Shown: positions 53,450 through 62,470 of the stretch, in pieces
Position numbering within the stretch: the stretch's first letter is position 1
Layout: every line of letters begins with the position of its first letter
Origin: Streptomyces sp. WMMC940
GTDB lineage: Bacteria > Actinomycetota > Actinomycetes > Streptomycetales > Streptomycetaceae
DNA length: 64,000 bases
Assembly (NCBI RefSeq): GCF_027460265.1
Contig: NZ_JAPZBC010000001.1
Location: 6,932,001-6,996,000 of the forward strand
Reading direction: 5' to 3'
Program-made: the position numbers and the translations under genes
Notes under the pieces: generated by a model
What the model was told of the DNA's origin: nothing
Seen by the model: only the letters and a program-made list of their open reading frames with translations
Database searches by the model: none

Positions 53450-55659
53450 GACCTCCTGCCCGTCTGCTCGTGGCCCTCGGCCGGAGCGCTCACCGGTTCG
53501 GGCCCTTCCGGCCGGTGGTTCGGCGTCGCGTGGTTCCCGGTGGGGTGGCTCGACGTCGCGTGGTTCTCGGTGGGTCGGTTCGGTGTCGCGTGGTTCTCGG
53601 TGGGTCGGTTCGGCGTTGCGTGGTTCCCGGTGGTGTGGCTCGACGTCGCGTGGTTCTCGGTGGGTCGGTTCGGCGTTGCGTGGTTCCCAGTGGTGTGGCT
53701 CGACGCCGCGTGGTTCTCGGTGGGTCGGTTCGGCGTTGCGTGGTTCCCGGTGGTGTGGCTCGACGCCGCGTGGTTCTCCGTCGGTCGGCTCCACGTCGCG
53801 TGGCCCTCACGCGCGGTGTCGTCGCCGGGGCGCGCGCTGCCCGGCGCGGCGTCCGCCCCTACGGCGCCCGCCCCTGGGGTGCCCGGCAGTTGGTCCGGTG
53901 CGTCGCCGGGTGCGGCGAACACGGCACGGTACTCGGGCAGCGCCCACAGCGCGGCATGCGGACCGACAGCCCTGACGCGACCGTCGTCGAGCCATGCGAC
54001 GAGGTCGGCCCGCGCCGCCGACGAGACCCGGTGGGCGACGACGAGACGGGTGCCGGACCGCACCTGGTGCAACAGGGCCCGCGCGACCTGTCGTTCGGTG
54101 ACGCTGTCCAGGCTCGACGTGGCGTCGTCGAGGACGAGCAGCCGTCCGGCATGGGCGAAGGCCCGTGCGAGGCCCAGTCGTTGAGCCTCACCGCCGGACA
54201 GCGGAGCACGGGTCAGCGGTGTGGCGTAGCCCTCCGGCAGCCGGCGCACGAAGGCGTCCGCGCCCGCCGCCCGGGCGGCGCCGGTGACCTCGGGCACCGG
54301 CGGCTCGCCGGGGCCGAAGGCGATGGCCTCACGCACGGTCGTGCCGAACAACGCGGGCCGTTCGAAGGCGTACGCCACCTCCCGGCGCAGGACGCCACGT
54401 GCGATCTCCGCCACGGGGACGCCGTCCAGGAAGACGGTGCCGGCGTCGGGGTCGGCCAGTCGTCCGGGAAGCCGGGCCAGGGCCGTCTTGCCCGAGCCCG
54501 AACGTCCCACCAGGGCCAGCGTGGCGCCGCCCGGCACGACCAGGTCGACGCCCCTCAGCACGGTCCGGCCGTCGCGCACCACCGAGACATCGCGGAACTC
54601 CAGCCGGCCGGGACCGTCGGCGGGGAGCCCCCGCCCTCCGTACGCGATGGCGGGTGCGGCCATGGCCTCGGCGGTGCGCCGCGCCGCGGCCCGGCCGCGC
54701 AGGAGGCCCGACAGCTGCCCGACGACGGCACCGACGCCCGCGGCCAAGGCCGCGTAGCGGAGCGCCGCCAGCAGCTCGCCGACGCTCATGTCCCCTGCCG
54801 CCACGCGCAGCCCGCCGACCGCGAGCACTCCGCTCTCCAGCAGGGGCAGCAGCACCGCGCCGCGGGCGACGGCGCGGCCGTAGACACGCCACATGTGCCG
54901 CCCCCTGGCGGCGAGTTCCGGCAGGGGGGCCAGGATCCGTGCGCGTTCCCGCTCCCACGTGCCCGCGGCGGCGACGGTGCGGGCTCCGGTGAGTGCCTCG
55001 ACCAGGCGGGCGGCGATGTTCCCCTGGACCTGCTGGTACTCGGCCACCCCGGCGGAGGTCTCGCGGGTGAACGCGCGGACGAGCAGCACCAGCAGCGGCG
55101 CTCCCGCCACGAAGACGGCAGCCGTCCACAGATCGGTCACGGCGAGCGCGACCAGTCCGCCGACCGGCAGCACCAGGGCCGGTACGGCCGCCGCGGCGGT
55201 CGCGGGTGCCGCGGCGGCCTCCGTCACGTTCGCCGTCAGCCGGGTCACGAGATCCCCGCCGGTGAACCGCTCGGCCCCCCTGGGCCCGGCGGCGAGCACC
55301 CGGCCCAGGGCCCGGCGGCGGATGCGCGCGGCGGAGACCGCGGTGAGCGTGCCGGCGAGGTACGCGGAAGCCGCGTCGCACAGGACGTCCGCGACGACGA
55401 GTGTCGCGCACAGCACCAGCCACGGTCCGGCCTCCGCCGAACCGGCGAGGACGAGGTCCAGTGAGCGGCCGAGCAGGGCGGGCAGGGCGATGGCGGCGCC
55501 CGCCGACAGCAGGCCCGCCGCGACGAGCGCCGCCGTCCGTCCGGCGGACGCCCTGACCGCGCCCGTCAGGAGCGAGCGGGCGGCGCCGCCGGACCCGGAC
55601 GGCCCGTCGACGCCACGGGTGCGGTCACCGGCCCCGGCCGCCGGACGTTGGGTGGTCAT
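53446..55659 (-). CDS. ramA: ABC transporter, fused permease/ATPase (RamA-like) with nested-repeat C-terminal tail
   Basis: A 737-residue half-transporter. Helices lie in about 40-300; the ATPase has Walker A GRSGSGKT, signature LSGGEAQRLGLARAF, and Walker B LLVLDDATSSLD, where Asp replaces the catalytic Glu, so this is probably the degenerate site of an asymmetric pair. The normal protein would end near residue 583 (PEYRAVFAA). A further 154 residues follow, of which about 90 are TENHA/TGNHA-type repeats. It still ends with an ATGA overlap into ramB. It should export the SapB lanthipeptide precursor. Confidence 0.9.
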   Translation of the reverse strand: MTTQRPAAGAGDRTRGVDGPSGSGGAARSLLTGAVRASAGRTAALVAAGLLSAGAAIALPALLGRSLDLVLAGSAEAGPWLVLCATLVVADVLCDAASAYLAGTLTAVSAARIRRRALGRVLAAGPRGAERFTGGDLVTRLTANVTEAAAAPATAAAAVPALVLPVGGLVALAVTDLWTAAVFVAGAPLLVLLVRAFTRETSAGVAEYQQVQGNIAARLVEALTGARTVAAAGTWERERARILAPLPELAARGRHMWRVYGRAVARGAVLLPLLESGVLAVGGLRVAAGDMSVGELLAALRYAALAAGVGAVVGQLSGLLRGRAAARRTAEAMAAPAIAYGGRGLPADGPGRLEFRDVSVVRDGRTVLRGVDLVVPGGATLALVGRSGSGKTALARLPGRLADPDAGTVFLDGVPVAEIARGVLRREVAYAFERPALFGTTVREAIAFGPGEPPVPEVTGAARAAGADAFVRRLPEGYATPLTRAPLSGGEAQRLGLARAFAHAGRLLVLDDATSSLDSVTERQVARALLHQVRSGTRLVVAHRVSSAARADLVAWLDDGRVRAVGPHAALWALPEYRAVFAAPGDAPDQLPGTPGAGAVGADAAPGSARPGDDTAREGHATWSRPTENHAASSHTTGNHATPNRPTENHAASSHTTGNHATPNRPTENHATSSHTTGNHATPNRPTENHATPNRPTENHATSSHPTGNHATPNHRPEGPEPVSAPAEGHEQTGRRS
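53515..53787. repeat. Nested 15/60-bp tandem repeat inside the ramA 3' end
   Basis: A 60-base unit made of four 15-base subunits (encoding TENHA, TSSHT, TGNHA, TPNRP) is repeated about 4.5 times, with some subunits lost or altered. The frame is kept throughout. Read on the plus strand it shows recurrent GCGTGGTTC and GTGGGTCGGTTCG. Confidence 0.9.
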
Positions 55660-55766
55660 GGGCGCTCCCTCGTCGTCCGAGCCGAACGGTCCCGGGCGAA
55701 GGAACCGCCCGGGACCGTTCGGACTGTGTCACCGGCGTCGCACGGACTGCCCGCGCGACGACCGGG

Positions 55767-55901
55767 TCAGTTGCAGGTGGTGACGCTCAGGCTGCTGTCG
55801 CCGCAGAGCAGCAGGCTGGCGCGGCTGCCGCCGCCGGTGGCGATCTCGTCCGTGAGCTCGTCCTTGGGGGTCTCCATGCTCTGCAGGTCGAGAAGCGACA
55901 T
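55767..55901 (-). CDS. ramS: SapB-type class III lanthipeptide precursor
   Basis: A 44-residue precursor. The leader starts MSLLDLQSMETPKDE, the LanKC recognition pattern. The core has two Ser/Thr-Cys modules, SRASLLLC and SSLSVTTC, ending CN. This is nearly identical to S. coelicolor RamS except for two extra glycines in the TGGGSR segment and Ile to Val before TTC. After dehydration and ring closure it yields a surfactant peptide that lets aerial hyphae leave water. AAAGGAAA precedes the ATG. It sits between ramC and ramA. Confidence 0.96.
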   Translation of the reverse strand: MSLLDLQSMETPKDELTDEIATGGGSRASLLLCGDSSLSVTTCN

Positions 55902-55959
55902 GATGGTTTCCTTTCTCGGGGACGGAATGTGCCTTGCCATGACCTCCGATGACCGGAGG

Positions 55960-58665
55960 TCAGCTCTGGGGGCCGTTCGCACGGCCGGGCGGAACGGGCG
56001 GAACGAACGGCAGCTGCACCGGGGAGTCGTCCAGCGCGGCGCCGAGGGCCAGCAGACAGCCCGCCGTTCCCGTGGCGAGATCCATGGAGAGCCGCATCAT
56101 CTGCTCGCCGGGGAAGGCGAGACGGCCCTCGTACGGCAGGGCGTGCCAGGACAGGACACCGATCTGCCGCGCCAGGTCGGCCCGTGAGGTGCCGGGCCCG
56201 GACGCGGCCGTCCGGCTCAGGTGCAGCACCATGCCGGCGGCACCCCGGAAGAGGCCGGGCTGCGCGTAGAACTTCGCCTGCGCGGCTCGTACGATCTCCT
56301 GGCGCGCCCGGGTGAAGCGGTCGTCCTCGCCGTGGACGAGCCAGTCGTCGAGCACCATGCCGATGCCGGCGCTGCCCGCACCGAGATAGGGCATGGTGCG
56401 CCAGCCCTCGTCGACCTGGAGCGCTCCGCCCGCACCGTGGACGCAGCGGTCCAGATCGCGACGCAGCGCATCGGCAGCGAGGCCGAGCAGGGCCGGATCG
56501 CCGGTCCGTTCGTACAGGCGCAGGTGCAGCAGGGCCCGGCCGGAGGCGCCGTGGAGCAGTCCGGCCCGCTCCCGGGCGGGCCGGGCGCCATCCGCCGTCG
56601 TCGTACGGGCGACGAGCCGGCCGCAGCGGAGGGCGGCGTCCCGCAGCGAGCTCTCGCCGGTGGATTCCGCGAGCGCGTCGAGGGCGAGGCCGATGCCCGC
56701 GAGACCGCTGTGCAGATCCGGCCCCATGGCCGTCCAGTCCTCGGCGAGGACGAGGTCCACCAGGTCCATGGCCGCCGCCCGGTGGCCGAGCCGGTCCAGC
56801 GTCCAGGCGATGCCGGTGAGCCCGTCGTAGAAGCCGAGAGGAGTGCCGGACGCCGGACGGCGCACGGTGCGCAGCAGCCAGTCCTCGGCCTCGGGCCAGG
56901 CGCCGCAGCCGGTCTCGGCCAGCGCGTACAGCACTCCGGCCGTGCCGTGGGCGAAGCAGGCGCCGCCCACCGGACCGGCGAACTGGGCTATGTCCCCGGG
57001 CAGACAGCGGTCCTCCCGCCCGAAGCGGGCCGAGGCGCGGATGGCCTCCGCCATCGAGTCGCGGCTGTGCGGCCAGTCGCCCGGTTCGACGGGCAGGTAT
57101 TCCGGCCCGTGCGTCACGGCCGGTTCCACGGGGCGTTTCGAGGGTGCCTCTGCCGGTTCCGCGGAGGTTTCGGCGGCTGACGTCGCGGCCTGATTCGCGG
57201 AAGGCGCCGTGGAGGGCCTTCCGGAACCCGGGGCGGGCGGGAGGCCACGGGTGATCTCCGCGACGGCCTCGTCCAGGAAGGCGCGGTCCACCGGGAAGTT
57301 CTCGGCCACGATGTCCGCCAGATGGGCCGCCTTCGCCCGGTCCACGGCGAACAGGCTGGTCAGCGGAAGGAACAGGGCGAGACGCAGGCAGGCGAGGGCG
57401 TACCGGTCGACATCGGCGCCCCTGCGGTCCGCGGGGGCCACGAAGCCGGGGTTGGCGATGACCTGCCGGCGGCCTTCCCCGATCGGTGCGGCCGCCTCGA
57501 AGTCCAGCAGCACCACGGACGACTCGTCCTCGGAGACCATGATGTTGAACAGGTGCAGGTCGTTGAAGACCACCCCCCGCTCGTGGACCCGCGCCACCGC
57601 GTCCTCCACCAGCCGGTGGATGCGCAGCGCCCACTCCGTGTAGGCGGTGAGGGCCCGGTCGCCGGGGTCCTCCTCGATCAGTGGATGGCGTCGGGCGAAG
57701 AAGCTGTTGAGCGGGCGCCCCTCGATGTGCTCCAGGACGAGGAAGCGATGGTCGCCGAGTGTGAACCAGTCCAGCACCTCCGGCGTGCAGTCGAGCCCGG
57801 ACAGGCGCTCCAGCGCGTCCTTCTCCCGCTCCAGCCGCGTCACCGCGTCCGCGCCGTCGGCAGCCAGCCCGGCGTGCGGCCTGCCCTCCTTGAGCACGAC
57901 CCGTCGGCCCGTCCGCTCGTCCCGGCCGACGTAGACGCCGCCGCCGTTGGAGAAGTGCAGGGCACGTTCGACGGTGTAGGGGATGCCGTCGGTGGTGGTG
58001 GCGGCCCGTGCCTCCGCGTGCGGGCGGAGGAAGCCGGGCAGGGTGATCCATTCCGGCACGTGGAAGGCGGGCCCCCGAACGTCCGGTACGAGCCGCCCCG
58101 AGCCGTCCTCGACGGCGGGCCGTAACTCCCCCTGGTCGTCGCGGCAGTGGCGCTCCGTGAAGCTCCCGTACCGCACGAAGACCGGCCCGGCTCCCCAGCG
58201 CAGATCACTCAGGACGTACGGTCCGGGTTCCCCGGCCAGGAGGGCGTCGAGATCCTCGGCGACGGTCCGGCACTGTGCGTCGTCGGCGGGGTAGACGGTG
58301 ATGAACTTGCCGCTCCCCGCCCGGTCCGCGTACTTGGCGTTGCGGATGTGCAGCAGATGCCGGCTGGGTACGAACTTGAAGGCGATGTCCCGCGGCACGC
58401 AGTAGTCCCAGACCTGGGCGAGCACCTTCTCCGCGTTGTCGAGACAGGCCGAGACATGGATCTTCCAGCCCTGTGCGGGCAGGTGGACGTCGAGCGGACG
58501 GTACGCGAGCCAGTCGCCCTTGCGGTGCCGCTGCCAGCCCGCGGGTGCCTCGCGCCGCGCCGCCTCGTACAGCCTGCCCGGTCCGTCACCGTCCTCGGCG
58601 AGCCGGTGAGGGGCGTCGTAGAACGTCCGGTCGGCGTCGCAGTAGACGGCGTACCCCTTGTTCAT
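55960..58665 (-). CDS. ramC: Class III lanthipeptide synthetase RamC (LanKC)
   Basis: A 901-residue trifunctional enzyme. Residues 1-210: lyase-like region that removes phosphate from phospho-Ser/Thr. Residues about 215-480: kinase domain (GGGVYVGRDERTGRRVVLKE, catalytic FNDLHLFNIMVS, LDFEAAAP). A Glu/Ala/Pro linker follows. Residues about 545-880: LanC-like cyclase without the usual zinc Cys-Cys-His set, as in other LanKC proteins. Codon 181 is TTA (58125-58123), adding bldA dependence. GGGGGGACGAG precedes the ATG. Confidence 0.95.
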   Translation of the reverse strand: MNKGYAVYCDADRTFYDAPHRLAEDGDGPGRLYEAARREAPAGWQRHRKGDWLAYRPLDVHLPAQGWKIHVSACLDNAEKVLAQVWDYCVPRDIAFKFVPSRHLLHIRNAKYADRAGSGKFITVYPADDAQCRTVAEDLDALLAGEPGPYVLSDLRWGAGPVFVRYGSFTERHCRDDQGELRPAVEDGSGRLVPDVRGPAFHVPEWITLPGFLRPHAEARAATTTDGIPYTVERALHFSNGGGVYVGRDERTGRRVVLKEGRPHAGLAADGADAVTRLEREKDALERLSGLDCTPEVLDWFTLGDHRFLVLEHIEGRPLNSFFARRHPLIEEDPGDRALTAYTEWALRIHRLVEDAVARVHERGVVFNDLHLFNIMVSEDESSVVLLDFEAAAPIGEGRRQVIANPGFVAPADRRGADVDRYALACLRLALFLPLTSLFAVDRAKAAHLADIVAENFPVDRAFLDEAVAEITRGLPPAPGSGRPSTAPSANQAATSAAETSAEPAEAPSKRPVEPAVTHGPEYLPVEPGDWPHSRDSMAEAIRASARFGREDRCLPGDIAQFAGPVGGACFAHGTAGVLYALAETGCGAWPEAEDWLLRTVRRPASGTPLGFYDGLTGIAWTLDRLGHRAAAMDLVDLVLAEDWTAMGPDLHSGLAGIGLALDALAESTGESSLRDAALRCGRLVARTTTADGARPARERAGLLHGASGRALLHLRLYERTGDPALLGLAADALRRDLDRCVHGAGGALQVDEGWRTMPYLGAGSAGIGMVLDDWLVHGEDDRFTRARQEIVRAAQAKFYAQPGLFRGAAGMVLHLSRTAASGPGTSRADLARQIGVLSWHALPYEGRLAFPGEQMMRLSMDLATGTAGCLLALGAALDDSPVQLPFVPPVPPGRANGPQS

Positions 58666-59010
58666 CTCGTCCCCCCTGTGGCCGGTTTCGACGTCCCAAA
58701 GACTGACACGGGCCTGAAGGGCCCCGACAGTCACAACTGCCACCAAGGGACCGTGAGGAACTCACGAGTAACCGGCGCGGGGCAGGGCGCCGGACGGCCG
58801 CCGGCGGCCACCGCATTGCGCGGGCGACCTTCCTCCGCGGACCCCGCGCGAACCGCGTGAGTCCTCCTTCGCGTCCTGCCCCCGGCGCGTCATCTCGCAC
58901 ATCCGGACGGGCGCGAACCCCAGAGGCGCAGCCCGGGGAAGTCGGGTGACCTCGGGTCCGTCCGTCACCCGGGGCCGGCCGTCCCGCACGGGCGCGGCTC
59001 GGGGCCGGGC
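58666..59010. promoter_or_regulatory. ram operon upstream region with inverted repeat GTGAG-GAA-CTCAC
   Basis: 345 bases upstream of ramC without a gene. An inverted repeat lies at 58753-58765, about 90 bases before the start. On the minus strand a TTGTGACTGTC stretch follows it and could be part of the promoter. RamR is expected to bind in this region; the exact site cannot be fixed here. Confidence 0.45.
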
Positions 59011-59655
59011 TCAATCCGCCACGAGGACCACTTCCAGGGTCCGGGGCCCGTGGACGCCCTCGACCCGGTCCAGCTCGATGTCGCTCGTCGCCGACGGCCC
59101 GCTGATCCAGGTCAGCGGACGGGACGGGTCCAGCCGCCCGAGGGCCTGCGGCACCGAGTCGACGACCTGCTCCGGGACCCGTACGACACAGATGTGGTGG
59201 TCCGGTACGAGCGTGATGCGGCGCCTGCCCTGCGCCGGGCCGCCGTCCAGCACGATCGTGCCCGTCTCGGCGATGGCGACGGCGCAGCCGGTGACGACGC
59301 TGTCCACGGAGTCGAGCTCCCGCGGAGTGCCAGCCGCACGGTCGGCGATCCGCACGGGGTCCGCGGCTGCCAGCCAACGCGGTGGCAGGCCGTCCGGCAC
59401 CAGCACCGAGGCGGACCCGCGCTCCGCCAGCAGCCGGGCGAGGAGCCCCGCCAGCCCGTCCGCGGAACAGCGGTGCACGCGCGCCCGGTAGTCCGCCAGG
59501 TTCTCGGCGAGCAGGTCCGCCGTCCGCCCGGGCGTGCGTGCCCCGTGGACGCGAAGGTAGTCGCGGGCGACCGGCACGTCACCGGGCCGTTCCTCGCGCG
59601 GTACGTCCGCCAGGGCGCGGCGGACCCGGCCGAGCACCGTGTCCCTGCTGCTCAC
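59011..59655 (-). CDS. lutC: L-lactate utilisation protein LutC (LUD domain)
   Basis: A 214-residue LUD-domain protein (GCAVAIAETGTIVLDGGPAQGRR; LVPDHHICVVRVPEQVVDSVPQAL; WISGPSATSDIELDRVEGVHGP). Together with LutA and LutB it oxidises L-lactate to pyruvate. GTG start overlapping the lutB stop (GTGA). Last gene of the operon. Confidence 0.92.
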   Translation of the reverse strand: MSSRDTVLGRVRRALADVPREERPGDVPVARDYLRVHGARTPGRTADLLAENLADYRARVHRCSADGLAGLLARLLAERGSASVLVPDGLPPRWLAAADPVRIADRAAGTPRELDSVDSVVTGCAVAIAETGTIVLDGGPAQGRRRITLVPDHHICVVRVPEQVVDSVPQALGRLDPSRPLTWISGPSATSDIELDRVEGVHGPRTLEVVLVAD

Positions 59656-61127
59656 TCGGCGCTCCCCCCTCGTGTGCGCCGCCACCAGTCGCGGAACGAC
59701 TCGGCCGGCACCTCCGGCACCGCCCGGGTCTCCGTCCAGGCCCGGCCCGGCCCCGGCAGGCGCTCCGGATGCAGCCGGCGGGTGCGCGCGGCGAGGCGCT
59801 GGGCCGTGCGCAGCGCGCCCGGATGGTCGAACGTCCAGCGTGCGGCGCGCATCGCGGCACGCTCGGCGGCGTGGCCCTTCGCCGGGCGGATGACGACCTT
59901 CCTTCCGCCGCGGGTCACCGGGCCGCCCTCGACGACCCGTTCCCGCAGGTGTACCAGCACCTCCGGGATGTCGATGGCGACCGGACACACCTCGTAGCAG
60001 GCGCCGCACAGCGACGAGGCGTACGGCAGCGAGGCGTCCAGCTCGCTGTCCGTGCCGCGCAGTTGGGGCGTGAGAACGGCGCCGATCGGGCCCGGATAGG
60101 CGGACCCGTACGCATGGCCGCCGGCCCGTTCGTACACCGGGCAGACGTTGAGGCAGGCCGAGCAGCGGATACAGCGCAGCGCCTGGCGTCCGACCGTGTC
60201 GGCGAGGGCGTCGGTGCGGCCGTTGTCGAGCAGCACGAGGTGGAACGCGCGCGGACCGTCGCCGTCGGTGGTGCCCGTCCACATGCTGGTGTACGGATTC
60301 ATGCGCTCGGCCGTGGAGGAGCGGGGGAGCAGCTGCAGGAACACCTCCAGGTCCCGCCACGTCGGGACGACCTTCTCGATGCCGACGACGGAGATCAACG
60401 TCTCGGGGAGCGTGAGGCACATCCGCCCGTTGCCCTCCGACTCGACCACCACCAGGGTGCCGGTCTCGGCGACCATGAAGTTGGCGCCCGAGACGGCGAC
60501 CTTGGCGCGCAGGAACTTCTCCCGCAGGTGCAACCGGGCCGCCTCGGCGAGTTCGGCCGGCCGGTCGGTCAGCCCGTCAGGGGCGGGCCGGCCCCAATCC
60601 GCCATCCTCTCGCGGAAGATGTCGCGGATCTCCGAGCGGTTGCGGTGGATGGCGGGGACGAGGATGTGGGACGGGAGGTCGTCGCCGAGCTGCACGATCA
60701 GCTCGGCGAGGTCGGTCTCGCAGGCTGTTATCCCGGCCTCCGCCAGCGCGGCGTTGAGCCCGATCTCCTGTGTGGTCATCGACTTGACCTTGACGACCTC
60801 GGTCTCGCCGGTGGCGCGGACGAGCCGGGTGACGATGCCGTTCGCCTCGGCGGCGTCGGCCGCCCAGTGGACGTGGCCTCCCGCCGCCGTCACGGCGTGC
60901 TCCACCTGCTCCAGATAGTGGTCGAGGTGGCGCAGCGTACGGGTCTTGATCGCGGCGCCGGCGGCACGCAGCCGCTGCCAGTCGTCGAGTTCGGCGACGG
61001 CCCTGGCGCGCTTGTCGCGGATGGTGTGCGTGGCATGGCGCAGATTGCCTCGCAGGGTGGCGTTCCGGGTGGACCGGGCCGCGGCCTCGGGGAAGGAGGG
61101 CATGCCGAGATACGTGCCGCCGCTCAT
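59652..61127 (-). CDS. lutB: Iron-sulfur protein LutB of L-lactate oxidation
   Basis: A 491-residue protein. The N-terminal two thirds is a LUD domain (VKVKSMTTQEIGLNAALAEAG, ANFMVAETGTLVVVESEGN). Two ferredoxin-type [4Fe-4S] motifs follow (CIRCSACLNVCPVY and CGACYEVCPVAID). The C-terminus is Arg-rich with FRDWWRRTRGG. ATG overlaps the lutA stop (ATGA). Confidence 0.94.
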   Translation of the reverse strand: MSGGTYLGMPSFPEAAARSTRNATLRGNLRHATHTIRDKRARAVAELDDWQRLRAAGAAIKTRTLRHLDHYLEQVEHAVTAAGGHVHWAADAAEANGIVTRLVRATGETEVVKVKSMTTQEIGLNAALAEAGITACETDLAELIVQLGDDLPSHILVPAIHRNRSEIRDIFRERMADWGRPAPDGLTDRPAELAEAARLHLREKFLRAKVAVSGANFMVAETGTLVVVESEGNGRMCLTLPETLISVVGIEKVVPTWRDLEVFLQLLPRSSTAERMNPYTSMWTGTTDGDGPRAFHLVLLDNGRTDALADTVGRQALRCIRCSACLNVCPVYERAGGHAYGSAYPGPIGAVLTPQLRGTDSELDASLPYASSLCGACYEVCPVAIDIPEVLVHLRERVVEGGPVTRGGRKVVIRPAKGHAAERAAMRAARWTFDHPGALRTAQRLAARTRRLHPERLPGPGRAWTETRAVPEVPAESFRDWWRRTRGGSAE

Positions 61128-61876
61128 CGAGGGTCCCCTTGGGTGCTCGCCAGGATCTCGGCGATGTGGACCGGGCGGACCGCCGACCCGAGCCGGGTGA
61201 GCGTGCCGCTGATGTGCATCTGACAGGAGTTGTCGACGGTGCACACCGCCTCCGCGCCCGTCGAGGCGATGTTGCGTGCCTTGTCGGCCCCCATCGCCGC
61301 GGAGACGGCGGCGTTCTTGACGGCGAAGGTGCCGCCGAAGCCGCAGCATTCCTCGGCGCCGGGCAGCTCGCGCAGTTCGAGGCCCTCGACCCGTTCCAGC
61401 AGCCGCCGCGGTCGGTCGCCGAGGCCGAGCATCCGCAGCCCGTGGCAGGTGGGGTGGTAGGTGACGGTGTGCGGGTAGTACGCGCCGACGTCCACGACCT
61501 GGAGCACATCGACCAGGAACTCGGTCAGCTCGTATGTCTTCGGCACCGCGCGCGCCGCGGCCTCGGCGAGCTCCCGGCCGCGGCCCTCGGCGGCGGCCTT
61601 CGCACCGATGCGCGGGTAGTTGTCGCGGACCATGGCGGCGCAGGAGCCGGAGGGCGTGACGACGTAGTCGTAGGCGTCGAACGCGGTGGCGTGGCGGCGC
61701 ACCAGCGGTTCGGTCTCGTGCCGGTAGCCGGTGTTGAACTGCGGCTGGCCGCAGCAGGTCTGCGCCGGCGGGAAGTCCACCCGCACACCGAGGCGCTCCA
61801 GGAGGGCGACGACGGCCCGGCCGGTGCGCGGGAAGAGCGTGTCGTTGACGCAGGTGACGAAGAGCGCGACCCGCAT
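61124..61876 (-). CDS. lutA: Cysteine-rich protein LutA of L-lactate oxidation
   Basis: A 250-residue protein with two CCG-type domains (TCCGQPQFNTGY and ECCGFGGTFAVKN), each with partner cysteines (TCVND; SGSC; PTCHG; NSCQMHISG). It transfers electrons with LutB and resembles the GlcF/GlpC C-terminal module. GAGGAGGGAC precedes the ATG. First gene of lutABC. Confidence 0.93.
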   Translation of the reverse strand: MRVALFVTCVNDTLFPRTGRAVVALLERLGVRVDFPPAQTCCGQPQFNTGYRHETEPLVRRHATAFDAYDYVVTPSGSCAAMVRDNYPRIGAKAAAEGRGRELAEAAARAVPKTYELTEFLVDVLQVVDVGAYYPHTVTYHPTCHGLRMLGLGDRPRRLLERVEGLELRELPGAEECCGFGGTFAVKNAAVSAAMGADKARNIASTGAEAVCTVDNSCQMHISGTLTRLGSAVRPVHIAEILASTQGDPR

Positions 61877-62470
61877 GGCTGTCCCTCCTCGGCTGCTCCG
61901 GCACCGGACCGGGCTCCGGTCCCCGGCTCGGGCGTCGGCACCGGCAACTCGGCACCGGCCCCCGGCTCGGGCCCCGGTGGGCCGGGGCTCGGGCCCGCTG
62001 CTCCCGGGCTCGGACCTCACCTGTGGCCGCATGGTGCCGTGGCTCCCGAGTCTCGCACAGGAGGCCCCGGGTCTCTGGCTCACCTCCGATGATGTCTCGG
62101 ACGTACGGACCGCACGAGGACGTTCCCAGGCGCGACGGCGTCACGGGACCGGCCGCGGCGGGCGGGCCGCAGGCGTCGGCCGTCAACCGGCCGAAGCGCG
62201 ACCGGCCCGCCCGGCGGCGAGCGCCGAGACGCGCCTCACCCGCCCGCGCGGACGCCGACGGCGGCGGGGAGAGCCGTCCCGCGCACGTTTCCCCCGGCGC
62301 TTCGCGCGTGGGTGAGCGTCACGAGACGCGGCTGCCGGGACCACCACGGCCGAGAGGCTGCACGGGTGCCCCCATCAGGGGGACGATGGGGCTGCGGCCG
62401 GGTGGCCCCGGCCGGGCCCGCGCCGCACGCCGGTGTGCACGTCGCGGCGCGGGCAGTGAGGAGGACTGGT
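61877..62470. other. Divergent region between lutA and the phosphatase gene, with GC-rich direct repeats
   Basis: 594 bases. 61899-62015 contains many imperfect copies of GGCACCGG and CCCCGGCTCGGGC, a low-complexity expansion between lutA and its likely promoter. The GC content then eases (62020-62110), where promoter elements would fit. No gene supported. Confidence 0.55.

Noticed and set aside
53515..53787. CRISPR-like array
   Set aside because: The repeats are contiguous with no unique spacers, keep an open reading frame and lie in the ramA 3' end; no cas genes are present.
51476..53794. Longer RamB start including a repeated EPTHREPRNAE-type N-terminus
   Set aside because: That segment is the same ramA repeat tract read in another frame; the ATG at 53449 has an AGGAGGT site and overlaps the ramA stop.
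55787..58051. 754-codon minus-strand frame inside ramC and ramS
   Set aside because: Out-of-frame reading of ramC; the LanKC kinase and cyclase motifs are all in the other frame.
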